A stretch of 64,000 bases of DNA from Agrococcus baldri (GCA_007988785.1 BJUU01000005.1:99514-163513); one strand, 5' to 3'; positions 1 through 9,494 are shown, numbered from the stretch's first letter. Notes: generated from the sequence alone by a model not told the origin. Numbers and translations are program-made.

Positions 1-268
1 ACCAGCTGCCCTTGTTCGGGCGGTCGAAGCCGGTCAGCAGGTTGAAGAACGTGGTCTTGCCTGCACCGTTCGGCCCGATGAGCGCCGTGATGGCGCCGCG
101 CGGGATCTCGACGTGCTCGACGTCGACGGCGGTGAGGCCGCCGAACTGCCGGATGACGCCGTCGGCGACGACGATCGGGTCGACCTTCTTGCAGCCGGGT
201 GCGACCTCGCCGTCGACCAGCGGGTGCGTGGCCGTCGGTGCGGTGCCGTCAGTGGTGGTCTCAGACAT
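1..268 (-). CDS. livG: LivG-type ABC transporter ATP-binding protein (partial)
   Basis: ATPase of a branched-chain amino-acid (HAAT family) ABC importer, acting on the cytoplasmic face. Only the first 89 codons are in the window; the rest lies beyond position 1. The start ATG (268-266) overlaps the stop of the permease gene upstream by 8 nt, so the genes are translationally coupled. A polar N-terminal extension of about 36 residues precedes the ABC domain. The domain opens with the A-loop region FGGLTAV and a clear Walker [10 protein letters not shown] (about residues 68-76), followed by FFNLLTGF, which is typical of LivG. Signature and Walker B are not visible because of truncation. Substrate is inferred from the LivH/LivM neighbours; urea or short-chain amide uptake is a possible alternative. 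Confidence 0.9.
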   Translation of the reverse strand, partial: MSETTTDGTAPTATHPLVDGEVAPGCKKVDPIVVADGVIRQFGGLTAVDVEHVEIPRGAITALIGPNGAGKTTFFNLLTGFDRPNKGSW

Positions 269-1277
269 GGAACGACAGCTCCTTCTTGTTGCCCAGGATG
301 CCCTGTGGTCTGAAGATGACCAGGAGCATCAGCGCGACGCCGACGAGCACGAAGCGCAGCTGCCCGGCCTGCGTCCCGGACATGTCGCCGAACGCGCCGA
401 TCTGCTGCAGGCCGCTGAGCATGCCGCCGGTGAAGGCCAGCAGCACCCAGAAGAGGATGGAGCCCAGCAGCGGACCGAAGACGGTGGCGGCGCCGCCCAG
501 CAGCAGGGCGGTCCAGATGTAGAACGTCATCGCGGTGGCGAAGTTGTCGGGCTGCACCGCTCGGGGCAGCACGTACATGATGCCTGCGAGGCCGCCGAGC
601 ACGCCGCCCAGCACGAGCGCCTGCATCTTGTAGCTGTAGACGTTCTTGCCCAGCGAGCGCACCGCGTCCTCATCCTCGCGGATGCCCTTGATGACGCGCC
701 CCCAGGGGCTGCGCATGAGCAGCCAGACGAGGATGAGCGCCACGACCACGAGCGTCCAGGCCAGGATGCGGATCCAGGTGTCGTACGCCGTGCCCGTCCA
801 GGGCCCGAAGCCGTAGGTGGTGCCGGTCAGCGGGTTGAGGCCGGTGATGTCGCCCTTGTAGTCCTGGCCCCGGAGGCCCTGCGATCCACCCGTGACGGCG
901 GAGTAGTCGGAGGTGCGCACCGTGAAGCGGATGATCTCGGCCGCCGCGATCGTGACGATCGCGAGGTAGTCGCCGCGCAGCCGCAGCGTCGGGATGCCGA
1001 GCACCAGCGCGAAGGCCACCGCCGCCACGATCGCGACCAGCACCGCGACCACGAACGACAGCCACATCGGCCAGCCGAGCGTCGCGGTGGGGTCGACCTG
1101 CATCGTGAAGATGGCGAACGCGTAGGCGCCGACGGCCATGAACGCCGCCTGGCCGAAGTTCAGCAGGCCGGAGTAGCCGAAGTGCACGTTCAGGCCGATG
1201 GTGGCCAGCGCGAACGCCGCGGTGGAGGGGGAGAGGATCTCGGCTGCGGAGTTGTTGAGGATGGTGAGGAAGTCCAT
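261..1277 (-). CDS. livM: LivM-type branched-chain amino-acid ABC permease
   Basis: Inner-membrane permease of the same importer, 338 residues, the usual length for LivM. It is hydrophobic throughout, with roughly 8-10 membrane segments. The conserved [13 protein letters not shown] stretch (about residues 34-46) is the hallmark of BPD_transp_2 permeases of the LivM branch. The coupling region near residues 195-225 ([19 protein letters not shown]) matches the EAA-like loop that contacts the ATPase. Its start lies 2 nt from the livH stop and its end overlaps livG by 8 nt, so livH-livM-livG form one leftward operon. I see no substrate-binding protein gene in the visible part. Confidence 0.93.
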   Translation of the reverse strand: MDFLTILNNSAAEILSPSTAAFALATIGLNVHFGYSGLLNFGQAAFMAVGAYAFAIFTMQVDPTATLGWPMWLSFVVAVLVAIVAAVAFALVLGIPTLRLRGDYLAIVTIAAAEIIRFTVRTSDYSAVTGGSQGLRGQDYKGDITGLNPLTGTTYGFGPWTGTAYDTWIRILAWTLVVVALILVWLLMRSPWGRVIKGIREDEDAVRSLGKNVYSYKMQALVLGGVLGGLAGIMYVLPRAVQPDNFATAMTFYIWTALLLGGAATVFGPLLGSILFWVLLAFTGGMLSGLQQIGAFGDMSGTQAGQLRFVLVGVALMLLVIFRPQGILGNKKELSFHV

Positions 1278-1278
1278 G

Positions 1279-2715
1279 TCAGCCGACCCTTTCCTTGCGG
1301 CCCAGGATGCCCTGTGGCCGGAACAGCAGCACGAGGATGAGCACCAGCAGCGCGACCGCGTAGCGCAGGTCGGCGGCGATGAACAGCGTCGAGAGCTCGG
1401 TCACGAGTCCCACGATCACGGCGCCGACGAGGGCGCCGAAGGCACTGCCGAGGCCGCCGAGCGTGACGCTCGCGAACAGCAGCAGCAGCACCGTGAAGCC
1501 GACGTCCCACTTGATGTTGGCGCCGATGAAGTAGGTGTAGAGGATGCCGGAGCCGCCGGTGAGCAGGGCGCCGAGCACCCACACGATGCGGATCACCTTG
1601 TCGACGTCGATGCCGGAGGAGGCCGCGAGCGAGGAGTTGTCGCTCACCGCGCGGGTGGCCTTGCCGATGCGCGTGCGGGTGAGGAACAGGCCCACGGCCA
1701 CCAGCACGACGATCGCGACCGACATGCTGACGATGTCGGCGGTCGTCATGATCACCGGGCCGAGCGTGATGACGTCGCCGCGCGGCACCGAGAGGCCGAG
1801 GATGCCGCCGCCGATGAGGAACTGGAAGAGGTAGCGCAGCGCGATCGAGAGCCCGATCGTCACGATCAGCACCTGCACCAGGCCGACGTTGCGGCGGCGC
1901 AGGGGCTTGAAGATGCCCCAGTCGTGCATCCAGCCGAATGCGGCCGACGCCACGAGCGTGACGATGACGGCGACCCAGACGGGCCAGTTGATGAGCGTCG
2001 TGGTGGCGTAGAAGACGACGCCGCCGAAGGTGAGCAGCTCGCCGTGCGCGAAGTTGCTGACGCCCGTGGTGCCGTAGATCAGGGTGATGCCGATCGCGCC
2101 CAGCGCCATCAGCAGGCCGAAGCCGAGGCCCGAGATCGTGCGTGCCAGCACGGTCGACCAGAAGTCGTTGGTGGTGGTGCCGGCCGCGGCGGAGCCGGGC
2201 TCGCCGGTGCCGCCGCCGGGCGCTGCGGGCTCGCCGCCCTCGCCGCCGGTGCCGGTGTTGCCCCCGGTGCCGGAGTCGCCCCCGGTGCCGCCGCCTCCAC
2301 CGCCGCCCGCCGAGTCGAGCGGGAAGAGGACGCCGATCTGCGAGGTGCTCGCGGTGGTGAACTCGCGGCTCTCGAACTCCGCGGAGCGCAGCGTGATGCC
2401 GTCCGGCAGCGTCGCGGGGTCGAGGGAGACCGTGTAGGTGCCGGGCTCGGCCACGCCGATCGACCATGCGCCGGTGTCGTCGGTCGCGGCGGTCTCCTCG
2501 ACGCCGTTGCCGGAGACGGTGACCTCCACCCCCTCGAGCGGATCCGCGCCGTCGCGGATGATGCCCTGGAAGATGAACTGATCGGTGGCCTCGGTGCTCG
2601 GCAGGTCTGCGGCGGTGGCCGCAGAGACTCCGCCGGCGACCATGCCCAGAGCGGCGAAGGCGACGGCGATCGCTCGCCGCAGCCCTCTCCGTCGAGGTCT
2701 GCTGGACGTCTTCAC
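1279..2715 (-). CDS. livH: LivH-type permease fused to a secreted beta-domain
   Basis: First gene of the leftward liv operon, 478 residues, about 180 longer than ordinary LivH. Residues 1-36 are a Sec signal peptide (RRR, hydrophobic core, ATAAD). Residues about 47-135 look like a carboxypeptidase-regulatory-type beta-sandwich (GIIRDGADPLEGVEVTV, DDTGAWSI, PGTYTVSLD). Residues 136-182 are a Gly/Ser/Thr-rich linker. From about residue 186 the protein is a normal LivH permease with GTTGVSNFAHGELLTFGG (215-232). The likely topology is a cell-surface domain tethered to the permease. The GTG start at 2715 follows GGAGG at a spacing of 4 nt. The domain may gather or sense ligand, or contact a binding protein; this is inference. 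Confidence 0.88.
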   Translation of the reverse strand: MKTSSRPRRRGLRRAIAVAFAALGMVAGGVSAATAADLPSTEATDQFIFQGIIRDGADPLEGVEVTVSGNGVEETAATDDTGAWSIGVAEPGTYTVSLDPATLPDGITLRSAEFESREFTTASTSQIGVLFPLDSAGGGGGGGTGGDSGTGGNTGTGGEGGEPAAPGGGTGEPGSAAAGTTTNDFWSTVLARTISGLGFGLLMALGAIGITLIYGTTGVSNFAHGELLTFGGVVFYATTTLINWPVWVAVIVTLVASAAFGWMHDWGIFKPLRRRNVGLVQVLIVTIGLSIALRYLFQFLIGGGILGLSVPRGDVITLGPVIMTTADIVSMSVAIVVLVAVGLFLTRTRIGKATRAVSDNSSLAASSGIDVDKVIRIVWVLGALLTGGSGILYTYFIGANIKWDVGFTVLLLLFASVTLGGLGSAFGALVGAVIVGLVTELSTLFIAADLRYAVALLVLILVLLFRPQGILGRKERVG

Positions 2716-2788
2716 ATGTCCTCCATGTTGTGGGGCGGCACCGCCCTGGGAATGCCGTGTGCGTCTTGCCCGTTACATCGGTGGTGAC

Positions 2789-2794
2789 ACAGTA
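2789..2794 (-). promoter_or_regulatory. Candidate -10 box for the liv operon
   Basis: Read on the minus strand this is TACTGT, a good actinobacterial -10. It would start transcription about 65 nt upstream of the livH GTG, in a leader that holds the GGAGG Shine-Dalgarno. I found no convincing -35 at the right distance. Confidence 0.35.
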
Positions 2795-2795
2795 G

Positions 2796-4400
<1,605 letters not shown>

Positions 4401-4408
4401 CGCTGCGC

Positions 4409-4450
4409 GCGCGAGAGCCGGGCCGTGCGCTGCACGCCCGGCTCTCGCGC
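4409..4450 (+). terminator. Hairpin terminator after guaB
   Basis: A perfect 15-bp stem (4409-4423 with 4436-4450) and 12-nt loop starts 9 nt after the guaB stop. There is only a weak TT after it, as is usual for this GC-rich genome. Confidence 0.7.
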
Positions 4451-4455
4451 TTCGC

Positions 4456-4513
4456 CGACCCCGTTTCGCCAGACCGACCCCGGATACCGGGTCGGCGTGG
4501 CGGAACGGGGTCG
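4456..4513. repeat. 58-bp imperfect palindrome
   Basis: Outer arms 4456-4471 and 4498-4513 pair over 16 positions with one G-T wobble, and an inner pair (4474-4480 with 4489-4495) extends the structure. It follows the guaB terminator directly, and a partial third copy of the arm (GGGGCGGAAGGGGTT) is seen near 4522-4536. It could be a second terminator or a REP-like intergenic element. Confidence 0.6.
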
Positions 4514-4550
4514 ATCTGCGTGGGGCGGAAGGGGTTGCGCTGACTCAAGA

Positions 4551-4589
4551 CGCGATATATCGTGAGTCGCAACAACGCGATATATCGCG
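4551..4589. promoter_or_regulatory. Twin PadR-type operators
   Basis: Two near-identical palindromes, CGCGATATATCGTG (4551-4564) and CGCGATATATCGCG (4576-4589), have centres 25 bp apart. The first is also flanked by GACTCA/TGAGTC arms (4542-4568). These AT-rich islands stand out in the GC-rich sequence and lie 44 nt before the start of the DUF4097 gene, whose partner is a PadR regulator, so an autoregulatory operator is the natural reading. Confidence 0.65.
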
Positions 4590-4632
4590 AGTGACGGCCG
4601 CAGGGGGCGTCGCGGAGAGCAGGGGGACCACC

Positions 4633-5550
4633 ATGAACGAGCAGTGGAGCGGCGACGCTGACGGCTTCGGCGCGCAGGAGGGCGAGAAGCCGCGCAGCGC
4701 ATCCGGGGCGACCTCGTCCGGCGCCGACAGCATCACCGAGCGCTGGACGATCGCCGAGGGCCAGAGTCGCGTCATCGACATCGACGCCGTGACGGCGCTG
4801 CGCGTCGGCATCGTCGGCGGCAGCGTCGACATCGTCGGCCACGACGAGCCGACCGCGCGCGTCGAGGTGCACCGCGTCGAGGGCCGCGACCTCACGGTCA
4901 CGCTCGAGCAGGGCCGCCTCTCGATCTCGCACCCGAAGGTGAGCTGGGACGACGTGTGGGAGTCGGTGAAGGCCCTCGTGGGCGTGCGCGCCCGGGTCGA
5001 GCTGAGCATCGTCGTGCCCCGGCAGGTGGCGCTGTCGCTGGGCCAGGTCAGCGCATCCGCCCTGGTCACCGGCCTGCGCTCGCGCGCGGGCCTCAGCACG
5101 GTCTCGGGCGCCATGCAGATCGAGTCGCACCAGGGCGAGCTCGACCTCAACGCCGTCTCGGGCGACGTCGAGGTCTCGGGCAGCACGGGCCGGCTCTCGG
5201 TGCACGGCGTCTCGGCGACCGTCACCGCGTCCGGCGCGCTCGACCACGTCGGCGTCGACACCGTCAGCGGCGAGGTGCTGCTCGACGTCACCGGCTCGCC
5301 CCGCGGCATCTCGGCCAACTCGGTCTCGGGCGACGTCACCGTGCGGCTCGACGCCGGCCAGGGCGTGCGCGCGACCACCCGCACCGTCTCGGGCCGCGGC
5401 TCGATCGTGGGCGTCTCGATGCCCAAGCGCGGCGGCCGCCAGACGATCGACGGCGTCGGCGCGTTCGACCTCAGCGCCAGCACCGTCTCGGGCGACGTCA
5501 CCGTCGTGCGCCGGCACAGCGGTGCCGACGGCGGCCGGGGGCAGGCGTGA
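4633..5550 (+). CDS. DUF4097-family protein in a PadR operon
   Basis: 305 residues with no signal peptide and no membrane segment. After a charged N-terminal region of about 35 residues, the rest is a right-handed parallel beta-type repeat of short strands ending in SG or VSG (TVSGAM, AVSGDVEV, TVSGEVLL, SVSGDVTV, TVSGRGSI, TVSGDVTVV). This is the repeat pattern of DUF4097/adhesin-like domains. The role is unknown; members are often co-transcribed with PadR repressors. ATG 4633 is preferred over the GTG at 4591 because GGGGGA stands 5-6 nt before it and because 4591 overlaps the operator. The stop overlaps the PadR start by 4 nt (GTGA). Confidence 0.8.
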   Translation: MNEQWSGDADGFGAQEGEKPRSASGATSSGADSITERWTIAEGQSRVIDIDAVTALRVGIVGGSVDIVGHDEPTARVEVHRVEGRDLTVTLEQGRLSISHPKVSWDDVWESVKALVGVRARVELSIVVPRQVALSLGQVSASALVTGLRSRAGLSTVSGAMQIESHQGELDLNAVSGDVEVSGSTGRLSVHGVSATVTASGALDHVGVDTVSGEVLLDVTGSPRGISANSVSGDVTVRLDAGQGVRATTRTVSGRGSIVGVSMPKRGGRQTIDGVGAFDLSASTVSGDVTVVRRHSGADGGRGQA

Positions 5551-6233
5551 GCCCCGTCTTCGGCCACGGCGCGCTGCGCCTCTACCTGCTGAGCCTGCTC
5601 GCCGAGGCGCCGCAGCACGGCTACGAGCTCATGCAGGCGCTCGAGCAGCGCTTCGGCGGCACCTACTCGCCCAGCGCGGGCACGATCTACCCGCGGCTCG
5701 CGAAGCTCGAGGAGGAGGGGCTCGTCAGCAAGACCGTCGACGGCCGCAAGTCGACCTACGCGATCACCGACGCGGGCCGCGCCGAGCTGCGTGCGCGCGA
5801 GGCCGAGCTGCACACGCTCGAGAGCGAGATCACCGATTCGGTGCGGCGCATGGCCTCCGACGTGCGCGCGAGCGTGCGCTCGGCGATGCAGGGCCTGCGG
5901 GCCGACCTCGCCTCGGCGGAGCGCGAGGCGAGGAGCGCCGCGAGGCGACCGAGCGCGCCCGGGCCGGCCGAGGCATCCGCCCCGCCCGAGCCCGCGCCGG
6001 CCGAGTCGCCGCGGGCCGCCCCGCAGGACGAGCGGGCGGATGCGCCGCACACGGCGCAGCGGGCGGCGGCGCGCATGGCGGTCCACGACGTCGACCTCGC
6101 GCTGAACGAGTTCCGGCAGCAGGTGCGCGAGGCCGTGCGCCGCGGGCGCGGCGAGCACATGACGACCGAGCGGGCGGCGACCGTGCGGCGCGAGCTCGAG
6201 GCGGCGCTGCTGCGCATCAAGAGCATGCTCTGA
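5547..6233 (+). CDS. PadR-family transcriptional regulator
   Basis: 228 residues. Residues about 8-75 form the PadR winged helix (LLSLLAEAPQHGYELMQAL, GTIYPRLAKLEEEGLV, GRKSTYAITDAGRAEL). A helical region rich in Arg and Glu follows, then an Ala/Pro-rich linker (about 130-170) and a C-terminal helix that probably dimerises. It is longer than minimal PadR proteins (about 110 residues) and belongs to the long subclass. The GTG start overlaps the upstream stop (GTGA), so it is co-translated with the DUF4097 protein. It most likely represses this operon through the paired CGCGATATATCG operators upstream. Confidence 0.9.
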   Translation: MSPVFGHGALRLYLLSLLAEAPQHGYELMQALEQRFGGTYSPSAGTIYPRLAKLEEEGLVSKTVDGRKSTYAITDAGRAELRAREAELHTLESEITDSVRRMASDVRASVRSAMQGLRADLASAEREARSAARRPSAPGPAEASAPPEPAPAESPRAAPQDERADAPHTAQRAAARMAVHDVDLALNEFRQQVREAVRRGRGEHMTTERAATVRRELEAALLRIKSML

Positions 6234-6258
6234 GCGTGACGAAGAGCACGCTCTGAGC
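6219..6258. repeat. 23-bp tandem duplication at the PadR stop codon
   Basis: AAGAGCATGCTCTGAGC (6219-6235) recurs with one change at 6242-6258. The first copy encodes the C-terminal Lys-Ser-Met-Leu-stop of PadR. The second copy is non-coding and may be a relic of slippage or part of a small hairpin. Confidence 0.7.
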
Positions 6259-6303
6259 CGGACGGCGGGTGCCATCCTGGGCGAGCACCCGGGGCGACGG
6301 CGA

Positions 6304-6309
6304 TAGGCT
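6304..6309 (+). promoter_or_regulatory. -10 box for leaderless guaB3
   Basis: TAGGCT ends 6 nt before the GTG at 6316, so the predicted transcript begins at the start codon. Confidence 0.6.
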
Positions 6310-6315
6310 GACGCT

Positions 6316-7440
6316 GTGACGGAGATCGAGATCGGCCGCAGCAAGCGCGCTCGTACGGGCTACGGGTTCGACGACATCAGCATCGTGCCGTCGCGCCGCA
6401 CGCGCGACAGCGACCTGGTCTCGCTGCAGTGGCAGATCGACGCGTTCAAGTTCGACATCCCCGTGCTCGGCGCGCCGACCGACTCGGTGATGAGCCCGGC
6501 GACCGCGATCGCGCTCGGGAAGGCCGGTGGCCTGGGCGTGCTCAACCTCGAGGGCGTCTGGACGCGGTACGACGACCCCGAGCCGCTGCTGGCCGAGATC
6601 GCCGGCCTGCCGGCCGACCTCGCGACCAACCGGATGCGCGAGATCTACGCCGAGCCGATCAAGCCCGAGCTGATCCGCGACCGGCTCGCGCAGATCCGCG
6701 ACGCGGGCGTCGTGGTCTCCGGCAGCCTCAGCCCGCAGGCCGTGCAGGAGCACTACGAGACGGTGCTCGCCGCCGGGGTCGACCTCATGGTGATCCGCGG
6801 CGCGACCGTCAGCGCCGAGCACGTCTCGGCGGAGGCCGGCACGCCGCTCAACCTCAAGCAGTTCATCTACGAGCTCGACGTGCCCGTCGTGGTGGGCGGC
6901 GTCGTCACCTACACGGCGGCGCTGCACCTCATGCGCACGGGCGCCGCCGGCGTGCTGGTCGGCTTCGGCGGGGGAGCCGCGTCGACGAGCGAGAAGGTGC
7001 TGGGCGTCGCCGCGCCCATGGCGACCGCCGTCAGCGACGTCGCCGCCGCACGCCGCGACTACCTCGACGAGTCGGGCGGCCGCTACGTGCACGTCATCGC
7101 CGACGGCTCGCTCGGCACCTCCGGCCAGGTCGTCAAGGCGCTCGCGTGCGGCGCCGACGGCGTGATGCTCGGCACCGCCCTGGCACGGGCGACGGATGCC
7201 CCGGGGCGCGGCTGGCACTGGGGCCCGGAGGCGCACAACCAGAAGCTGCCGCGCGGCAACCGCGTGCAGGTCGACCAGATCGGCCAGCTCGACGTGGTGC
7301 TGAACGGCCCCTCGCCCGTCGCCGACGGCACGGCGAACATCATGGGCGCGCTGCGCAAGGCCATGTCGACCACCGGCTACAAGGATCTCAAGGAGTTCCA
7401 GCGGATCGACGTGGTCGTCGAGGCGAACCCGCCGCGCTAG
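6316..7440 (+). CDS. guaB3: GuaB3 family IMP dehydrogenase-related protein
   Basis: 374-residue TIM-barrel paralogue of IMP dehydrogenase that lacks CBS domains. It opens with the barrel strand region YGFDDISIVPSRRTRD and keeps the phosphate-binding segment GTSGQVVKALACGADGVMLG. The loop that carries the catalytic Cys in true IMPDH is here RGATVSAEHVS, with no Cys. This fits the GuaB3 subfamily found beside guaB in actinobacteria. Its physiological reaction is uncertain; assignment as a second IMPDH should not be assumed. The GTG start is leaderless. glpD starts 36 nt downstream with its own Shine-Dalgarno. Confidence 0.88.
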   Translation: MTEIEIGRSKRARTGYGFDDISIVPSRRTRDSDLVSLQWQIDAFKFDIPVLGAPTDSVMSPATAIALGKAGGLGVLNLEGVWTRYDDPEPLLAEIAGLPADLATNRMREIYAEPIKPELIRDRLAQIRDAGVVVSGSLSPQAVQEHYETVLAAGVDLMVIRGATVSAEHVSAEAGTPLNLKQFIYELDVPVVVGGVVTYTAALHLMRTGAAGVLVGFGGGAASTSEKVLGVAAPMATAVSDVAAARRDYLDESGGRYVHVIADGSLGTSGQVVKALACGADGVMLGTALARATDAPGRGWHWGPEAHNQKLPRGNRVQVDQIGQLDVVLNGPSPVADGTANIMGALRKAMSTTGYKDLKEFQRIDVVVEANPPR

Positions 7441-7476
7441 ACCGCCCGGACCCGGGCGCGCACTGAAGGAGGATCC

Positions 7477-9264
7477 ATGGCTGAGACCACCAACAGCGTG
7501 AGTCGGTCGAGGAAGCTCGGCCCGGAGGAGCGCGCGGCCGCGCTCCGCTCGATGCGCGATCGAGAGGTCGACGTGCTCGTGATCGGCGGCGGCATCGTCG
7601 GCACGGGCGTCGCCCTCGACGCGGTCACGCGCGGCCTGCGCGTCGGCCTGATCGAGGCGCGGGACTTCGCGTCCGGCACCTCGAGCCGCTCGTCGAAGCT
7701 CATCCACGGCGGCATCCGCTACCTCGAGCAGCTCAACTTCGAGCTCGTGCGCGAGGCGCTCGTCGAGCGCGGCCTGCTGCTGCAGCGGCTCGCGCCGCAC
7801 CTCGTCAAGCCCGTGCAGTTCCTCTACCCGCTCGAGACGCCGATCATCGAGCGCGGCTACATCGGCGCGGGCATGGCGATGTACGACGCCTTCAGCTACA
7901 CCGGCTTCATGAAGCCGGGCGTGCCGCTGCACCGCCACCTGTCGAAGAAGCGGCTGCAGAAGGAGATCCCCTCCCTCGACACCGACACGATCATCGGCGG
8001 CCTCGCCTACTACGACGCGCAGATGGACGACGCCCGCTACGTCGCCACGGTCGCGCGCACCGCATCCTTCTACGGCGCCCACGTCGCGAGCCGCGTGCGC
8101 GCGGAGGGCTTCCTGAAGGTGGGGGAGCGGGTCGTCGGCGTGCAGGCGCACGACTACGAGACCGGCGAGCAGTTCGAGATCCGCGCCAAGCAGGTCGTCA
8201 ACGCGACCGGCGTCTGGACGGGCGACACGCAGGCCATGGTCGGCGCCCGCGGCGAGATCAAGGTGCGGGCGTCGAAGGGCGTGCACCTGGTGATCCCGCG
8301 CGACCGCTTCCACTCCACCATGGGCATGATCCTGCGCACCGAGAAGAGCGTGCTCTTCGTCATCCCGTGGGGCCGCCACTGGATCGTCGGCACGACCGAC
8401 ACCGACTGGCAGCTCGACAAGGCGCATCCGGCGGCGACGGCGGCCGACATCGACTACATCCTCGACAACGTCAACCGGGTGCTGTCGACGAAGCTCACGC
8501 GCGCCGACGTCGAGGGCGTGTACGCGGGCCTGCGCCCGCTGCTGGCCGCCGGCGACGGCGGCTCGACCGCGAAGCTCTCGCGCGAGCACCACGTCGGGCA
8601 CACGGTGCCGGGCCTCGTCATCATCGCGGGCGGCAAGTTCACCACCTACCGCGTGATGGCGAAGGATGCGATCGACGAGGTCGCGACCTCGATCGACGGC
8701 AAGGTGCCGGAGTCGTGCACCGCCGACATCCCGCTGCTGGGCGCCGAGGGCTACAAGGCCGCGTGGAACAAGCGGGCGAAGATCGCGCGCGCCTTCGGCC
8801 TGCACAAGCACCGCGTCGAGCACCTGCTGAACCGCTACGGCACGCTGACCGACGAGCTGCTCGACATGATCCGCAAGGACGCCTCGCTCGCCGATCCGCT
8901 GCCGGGCGCCGACGACTACATCGGCGCCGAGGTGCGCTACGCCTGCACCCACGAGGGTGCGCTGCACCTCGACGACGTGCTCGCCCGCCGCACCCGCATC
9001 TCCATCGAGGCCTGGGACCGCGGCGTCGCGGCGGCCCCGGTCGCCGCGAGGATCATGGCGGATGCGCTGGGCTGGGACGACGCGCGCGTCGAGCAGGAGG
9101 TCAACACCTACAACAAGCGCGTGGCCGCCGAGCTGCAGAGCCAGGAGCTGCCGGACGACGAGTCGGCCGACCGGGCGCGCCTCGAGGCGCCCGACATCGT
9201 GCCGCTCAGCGCGCTGCCGACCGCCGACACCGTCGGCACGCGGCCGGAGCCGGCGGTGTCGTAG
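7477..9264 (+). CDS. glpD: Aerobic glycerol-3-phosphate dehydrogenase
   Basis: FAD enzyme that oxidises glycerol 3-phosphate to dihydroxyacetone phosphate and feeds electrons to quinone at the membrane. 595 residues, normal length. The dinucleotide-binding motif VIGGGIVGTGVALDA is at about 33-47, followed by the family segments SSRSSKLIHGGIRYLE and GTTDTDWQLDKAHP. The C-terminal DAO_C domain runs from about residue 420 to 540. The start ATG is preceded by GAAGGAGGATCC, one of the strongest Shine-Dalgarno sequences in the window. No glpF or glpK is adjacent. A nested palindrome rather than a simple terminator follows it. Confidence 0.96.
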   Translation: MAETTNSVSRSRKLGPEERAAALRSMRDREVDVLVIGGGIVGTGVALDAVTRGLRVGLIEARDFASGTSSRSSKLIHGGIRYLEQLNFELVREALVERGLLLQRLAPHLVKPVQFLYPLETPIIERGYIGAGMAMYDAFSYTGFMKPGVPLHRHLSKKRLQKEIPSLDTDTIIGGLAYYDAQMDDARYVATVARTASFYGAHVASRVRAEGFLKVGERVVGVQAHDYETGEQFEIRAKQVVNATGVWTGDTQAMVGARGEIKVRASKGVHLVIPRDRFHSTMGMILRTEKSVLFVIPWGRHWIVGTTDTDWQLDKAHPAATAADIDYILDNVNRVLSTKLTRADVEGVYAGLRPLLAAGDGGSTAKLSREHHVGHTVPGLVIIAGGKFTTYRVMAKDAIDEVATSIDGKVPESCTADIPLLGAEGYKAAWNKRAKIARAFGLHKHRVEHLLNRYGTLTDELLDMIRKDASLADPLPGADDYIGAEVRYACTHEGALHLDDVLARRTRISIEAWDRGVAAAPVAARIMADALGWDDARVEQEVNTYNKRVAAELQSQELPDDESADRARLEAPDIVPLSALPTADTVGTRPEPAVS

Positions 9265-9268
9265 GTCG

Positions 9269-9302
9269 CCCTTCGACACGCTCAGCCCTTCGACACGCAC
9301 AG
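9269..9302. repeat. Tandem CCCTTCGACACGC repeats
   Basis: CCCTTCGACACGCTCAG (9269-9285) is followed immediately by a one-mismatch copy (9286-9302). The motif resembles an intergenic sequence seen again, degenerate, near 27695. Confidence 0.7.
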
Positions 9303-9375
9303 CGCCCTTCGGGCGCGGAGCGGCTCAGGGGCCTGCTCCTGGAACCCCGCTCCCTGAGCCGGTGCGCGCCGACTC

Positions 9376-9485
9376 GTAGGTCGAGGAGCGCTCGGGCGGA
9401 GCCCGACCGCGTCACGAGACCGGAGCCCGCGCCCGCTCCGGTCTCGTGACGGCTGCGGCCTGCGGCCGCGGCCTCCTCGACCTAC
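9376..9485. repeat. 110-bp nested palindrome
   Basis: Outer arms GTAGGTCGAGGAG (9376-9388) and its complement (9473-9485) enclose a perfect 16-bp inner stem (9411-9426 with 9435-9450, loop 8 nt). The architecture and the GGTCGAGGAG outer arm match the 111-bp element at 25110-25220. It sits between glpD and the SURF1-like gene. Confidence 0.8.
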
Positions 9486-9494
9486 GGCGCTCGA

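Noticed and set aside
12..1340. A 442-codon plus-strand frame across the liv operon
   Set aside because: Opposite to livG and livM, which carry Walker A and permease signatures; His/Arg/Gly-rich nonsense composition.
6217..9300. A 1027-codon minus-strand frame opposite guaB3 and glpD
   Set aside because: Same cause; composition is that of a reverse-frame translation and the plus-strand genes have full domain support.
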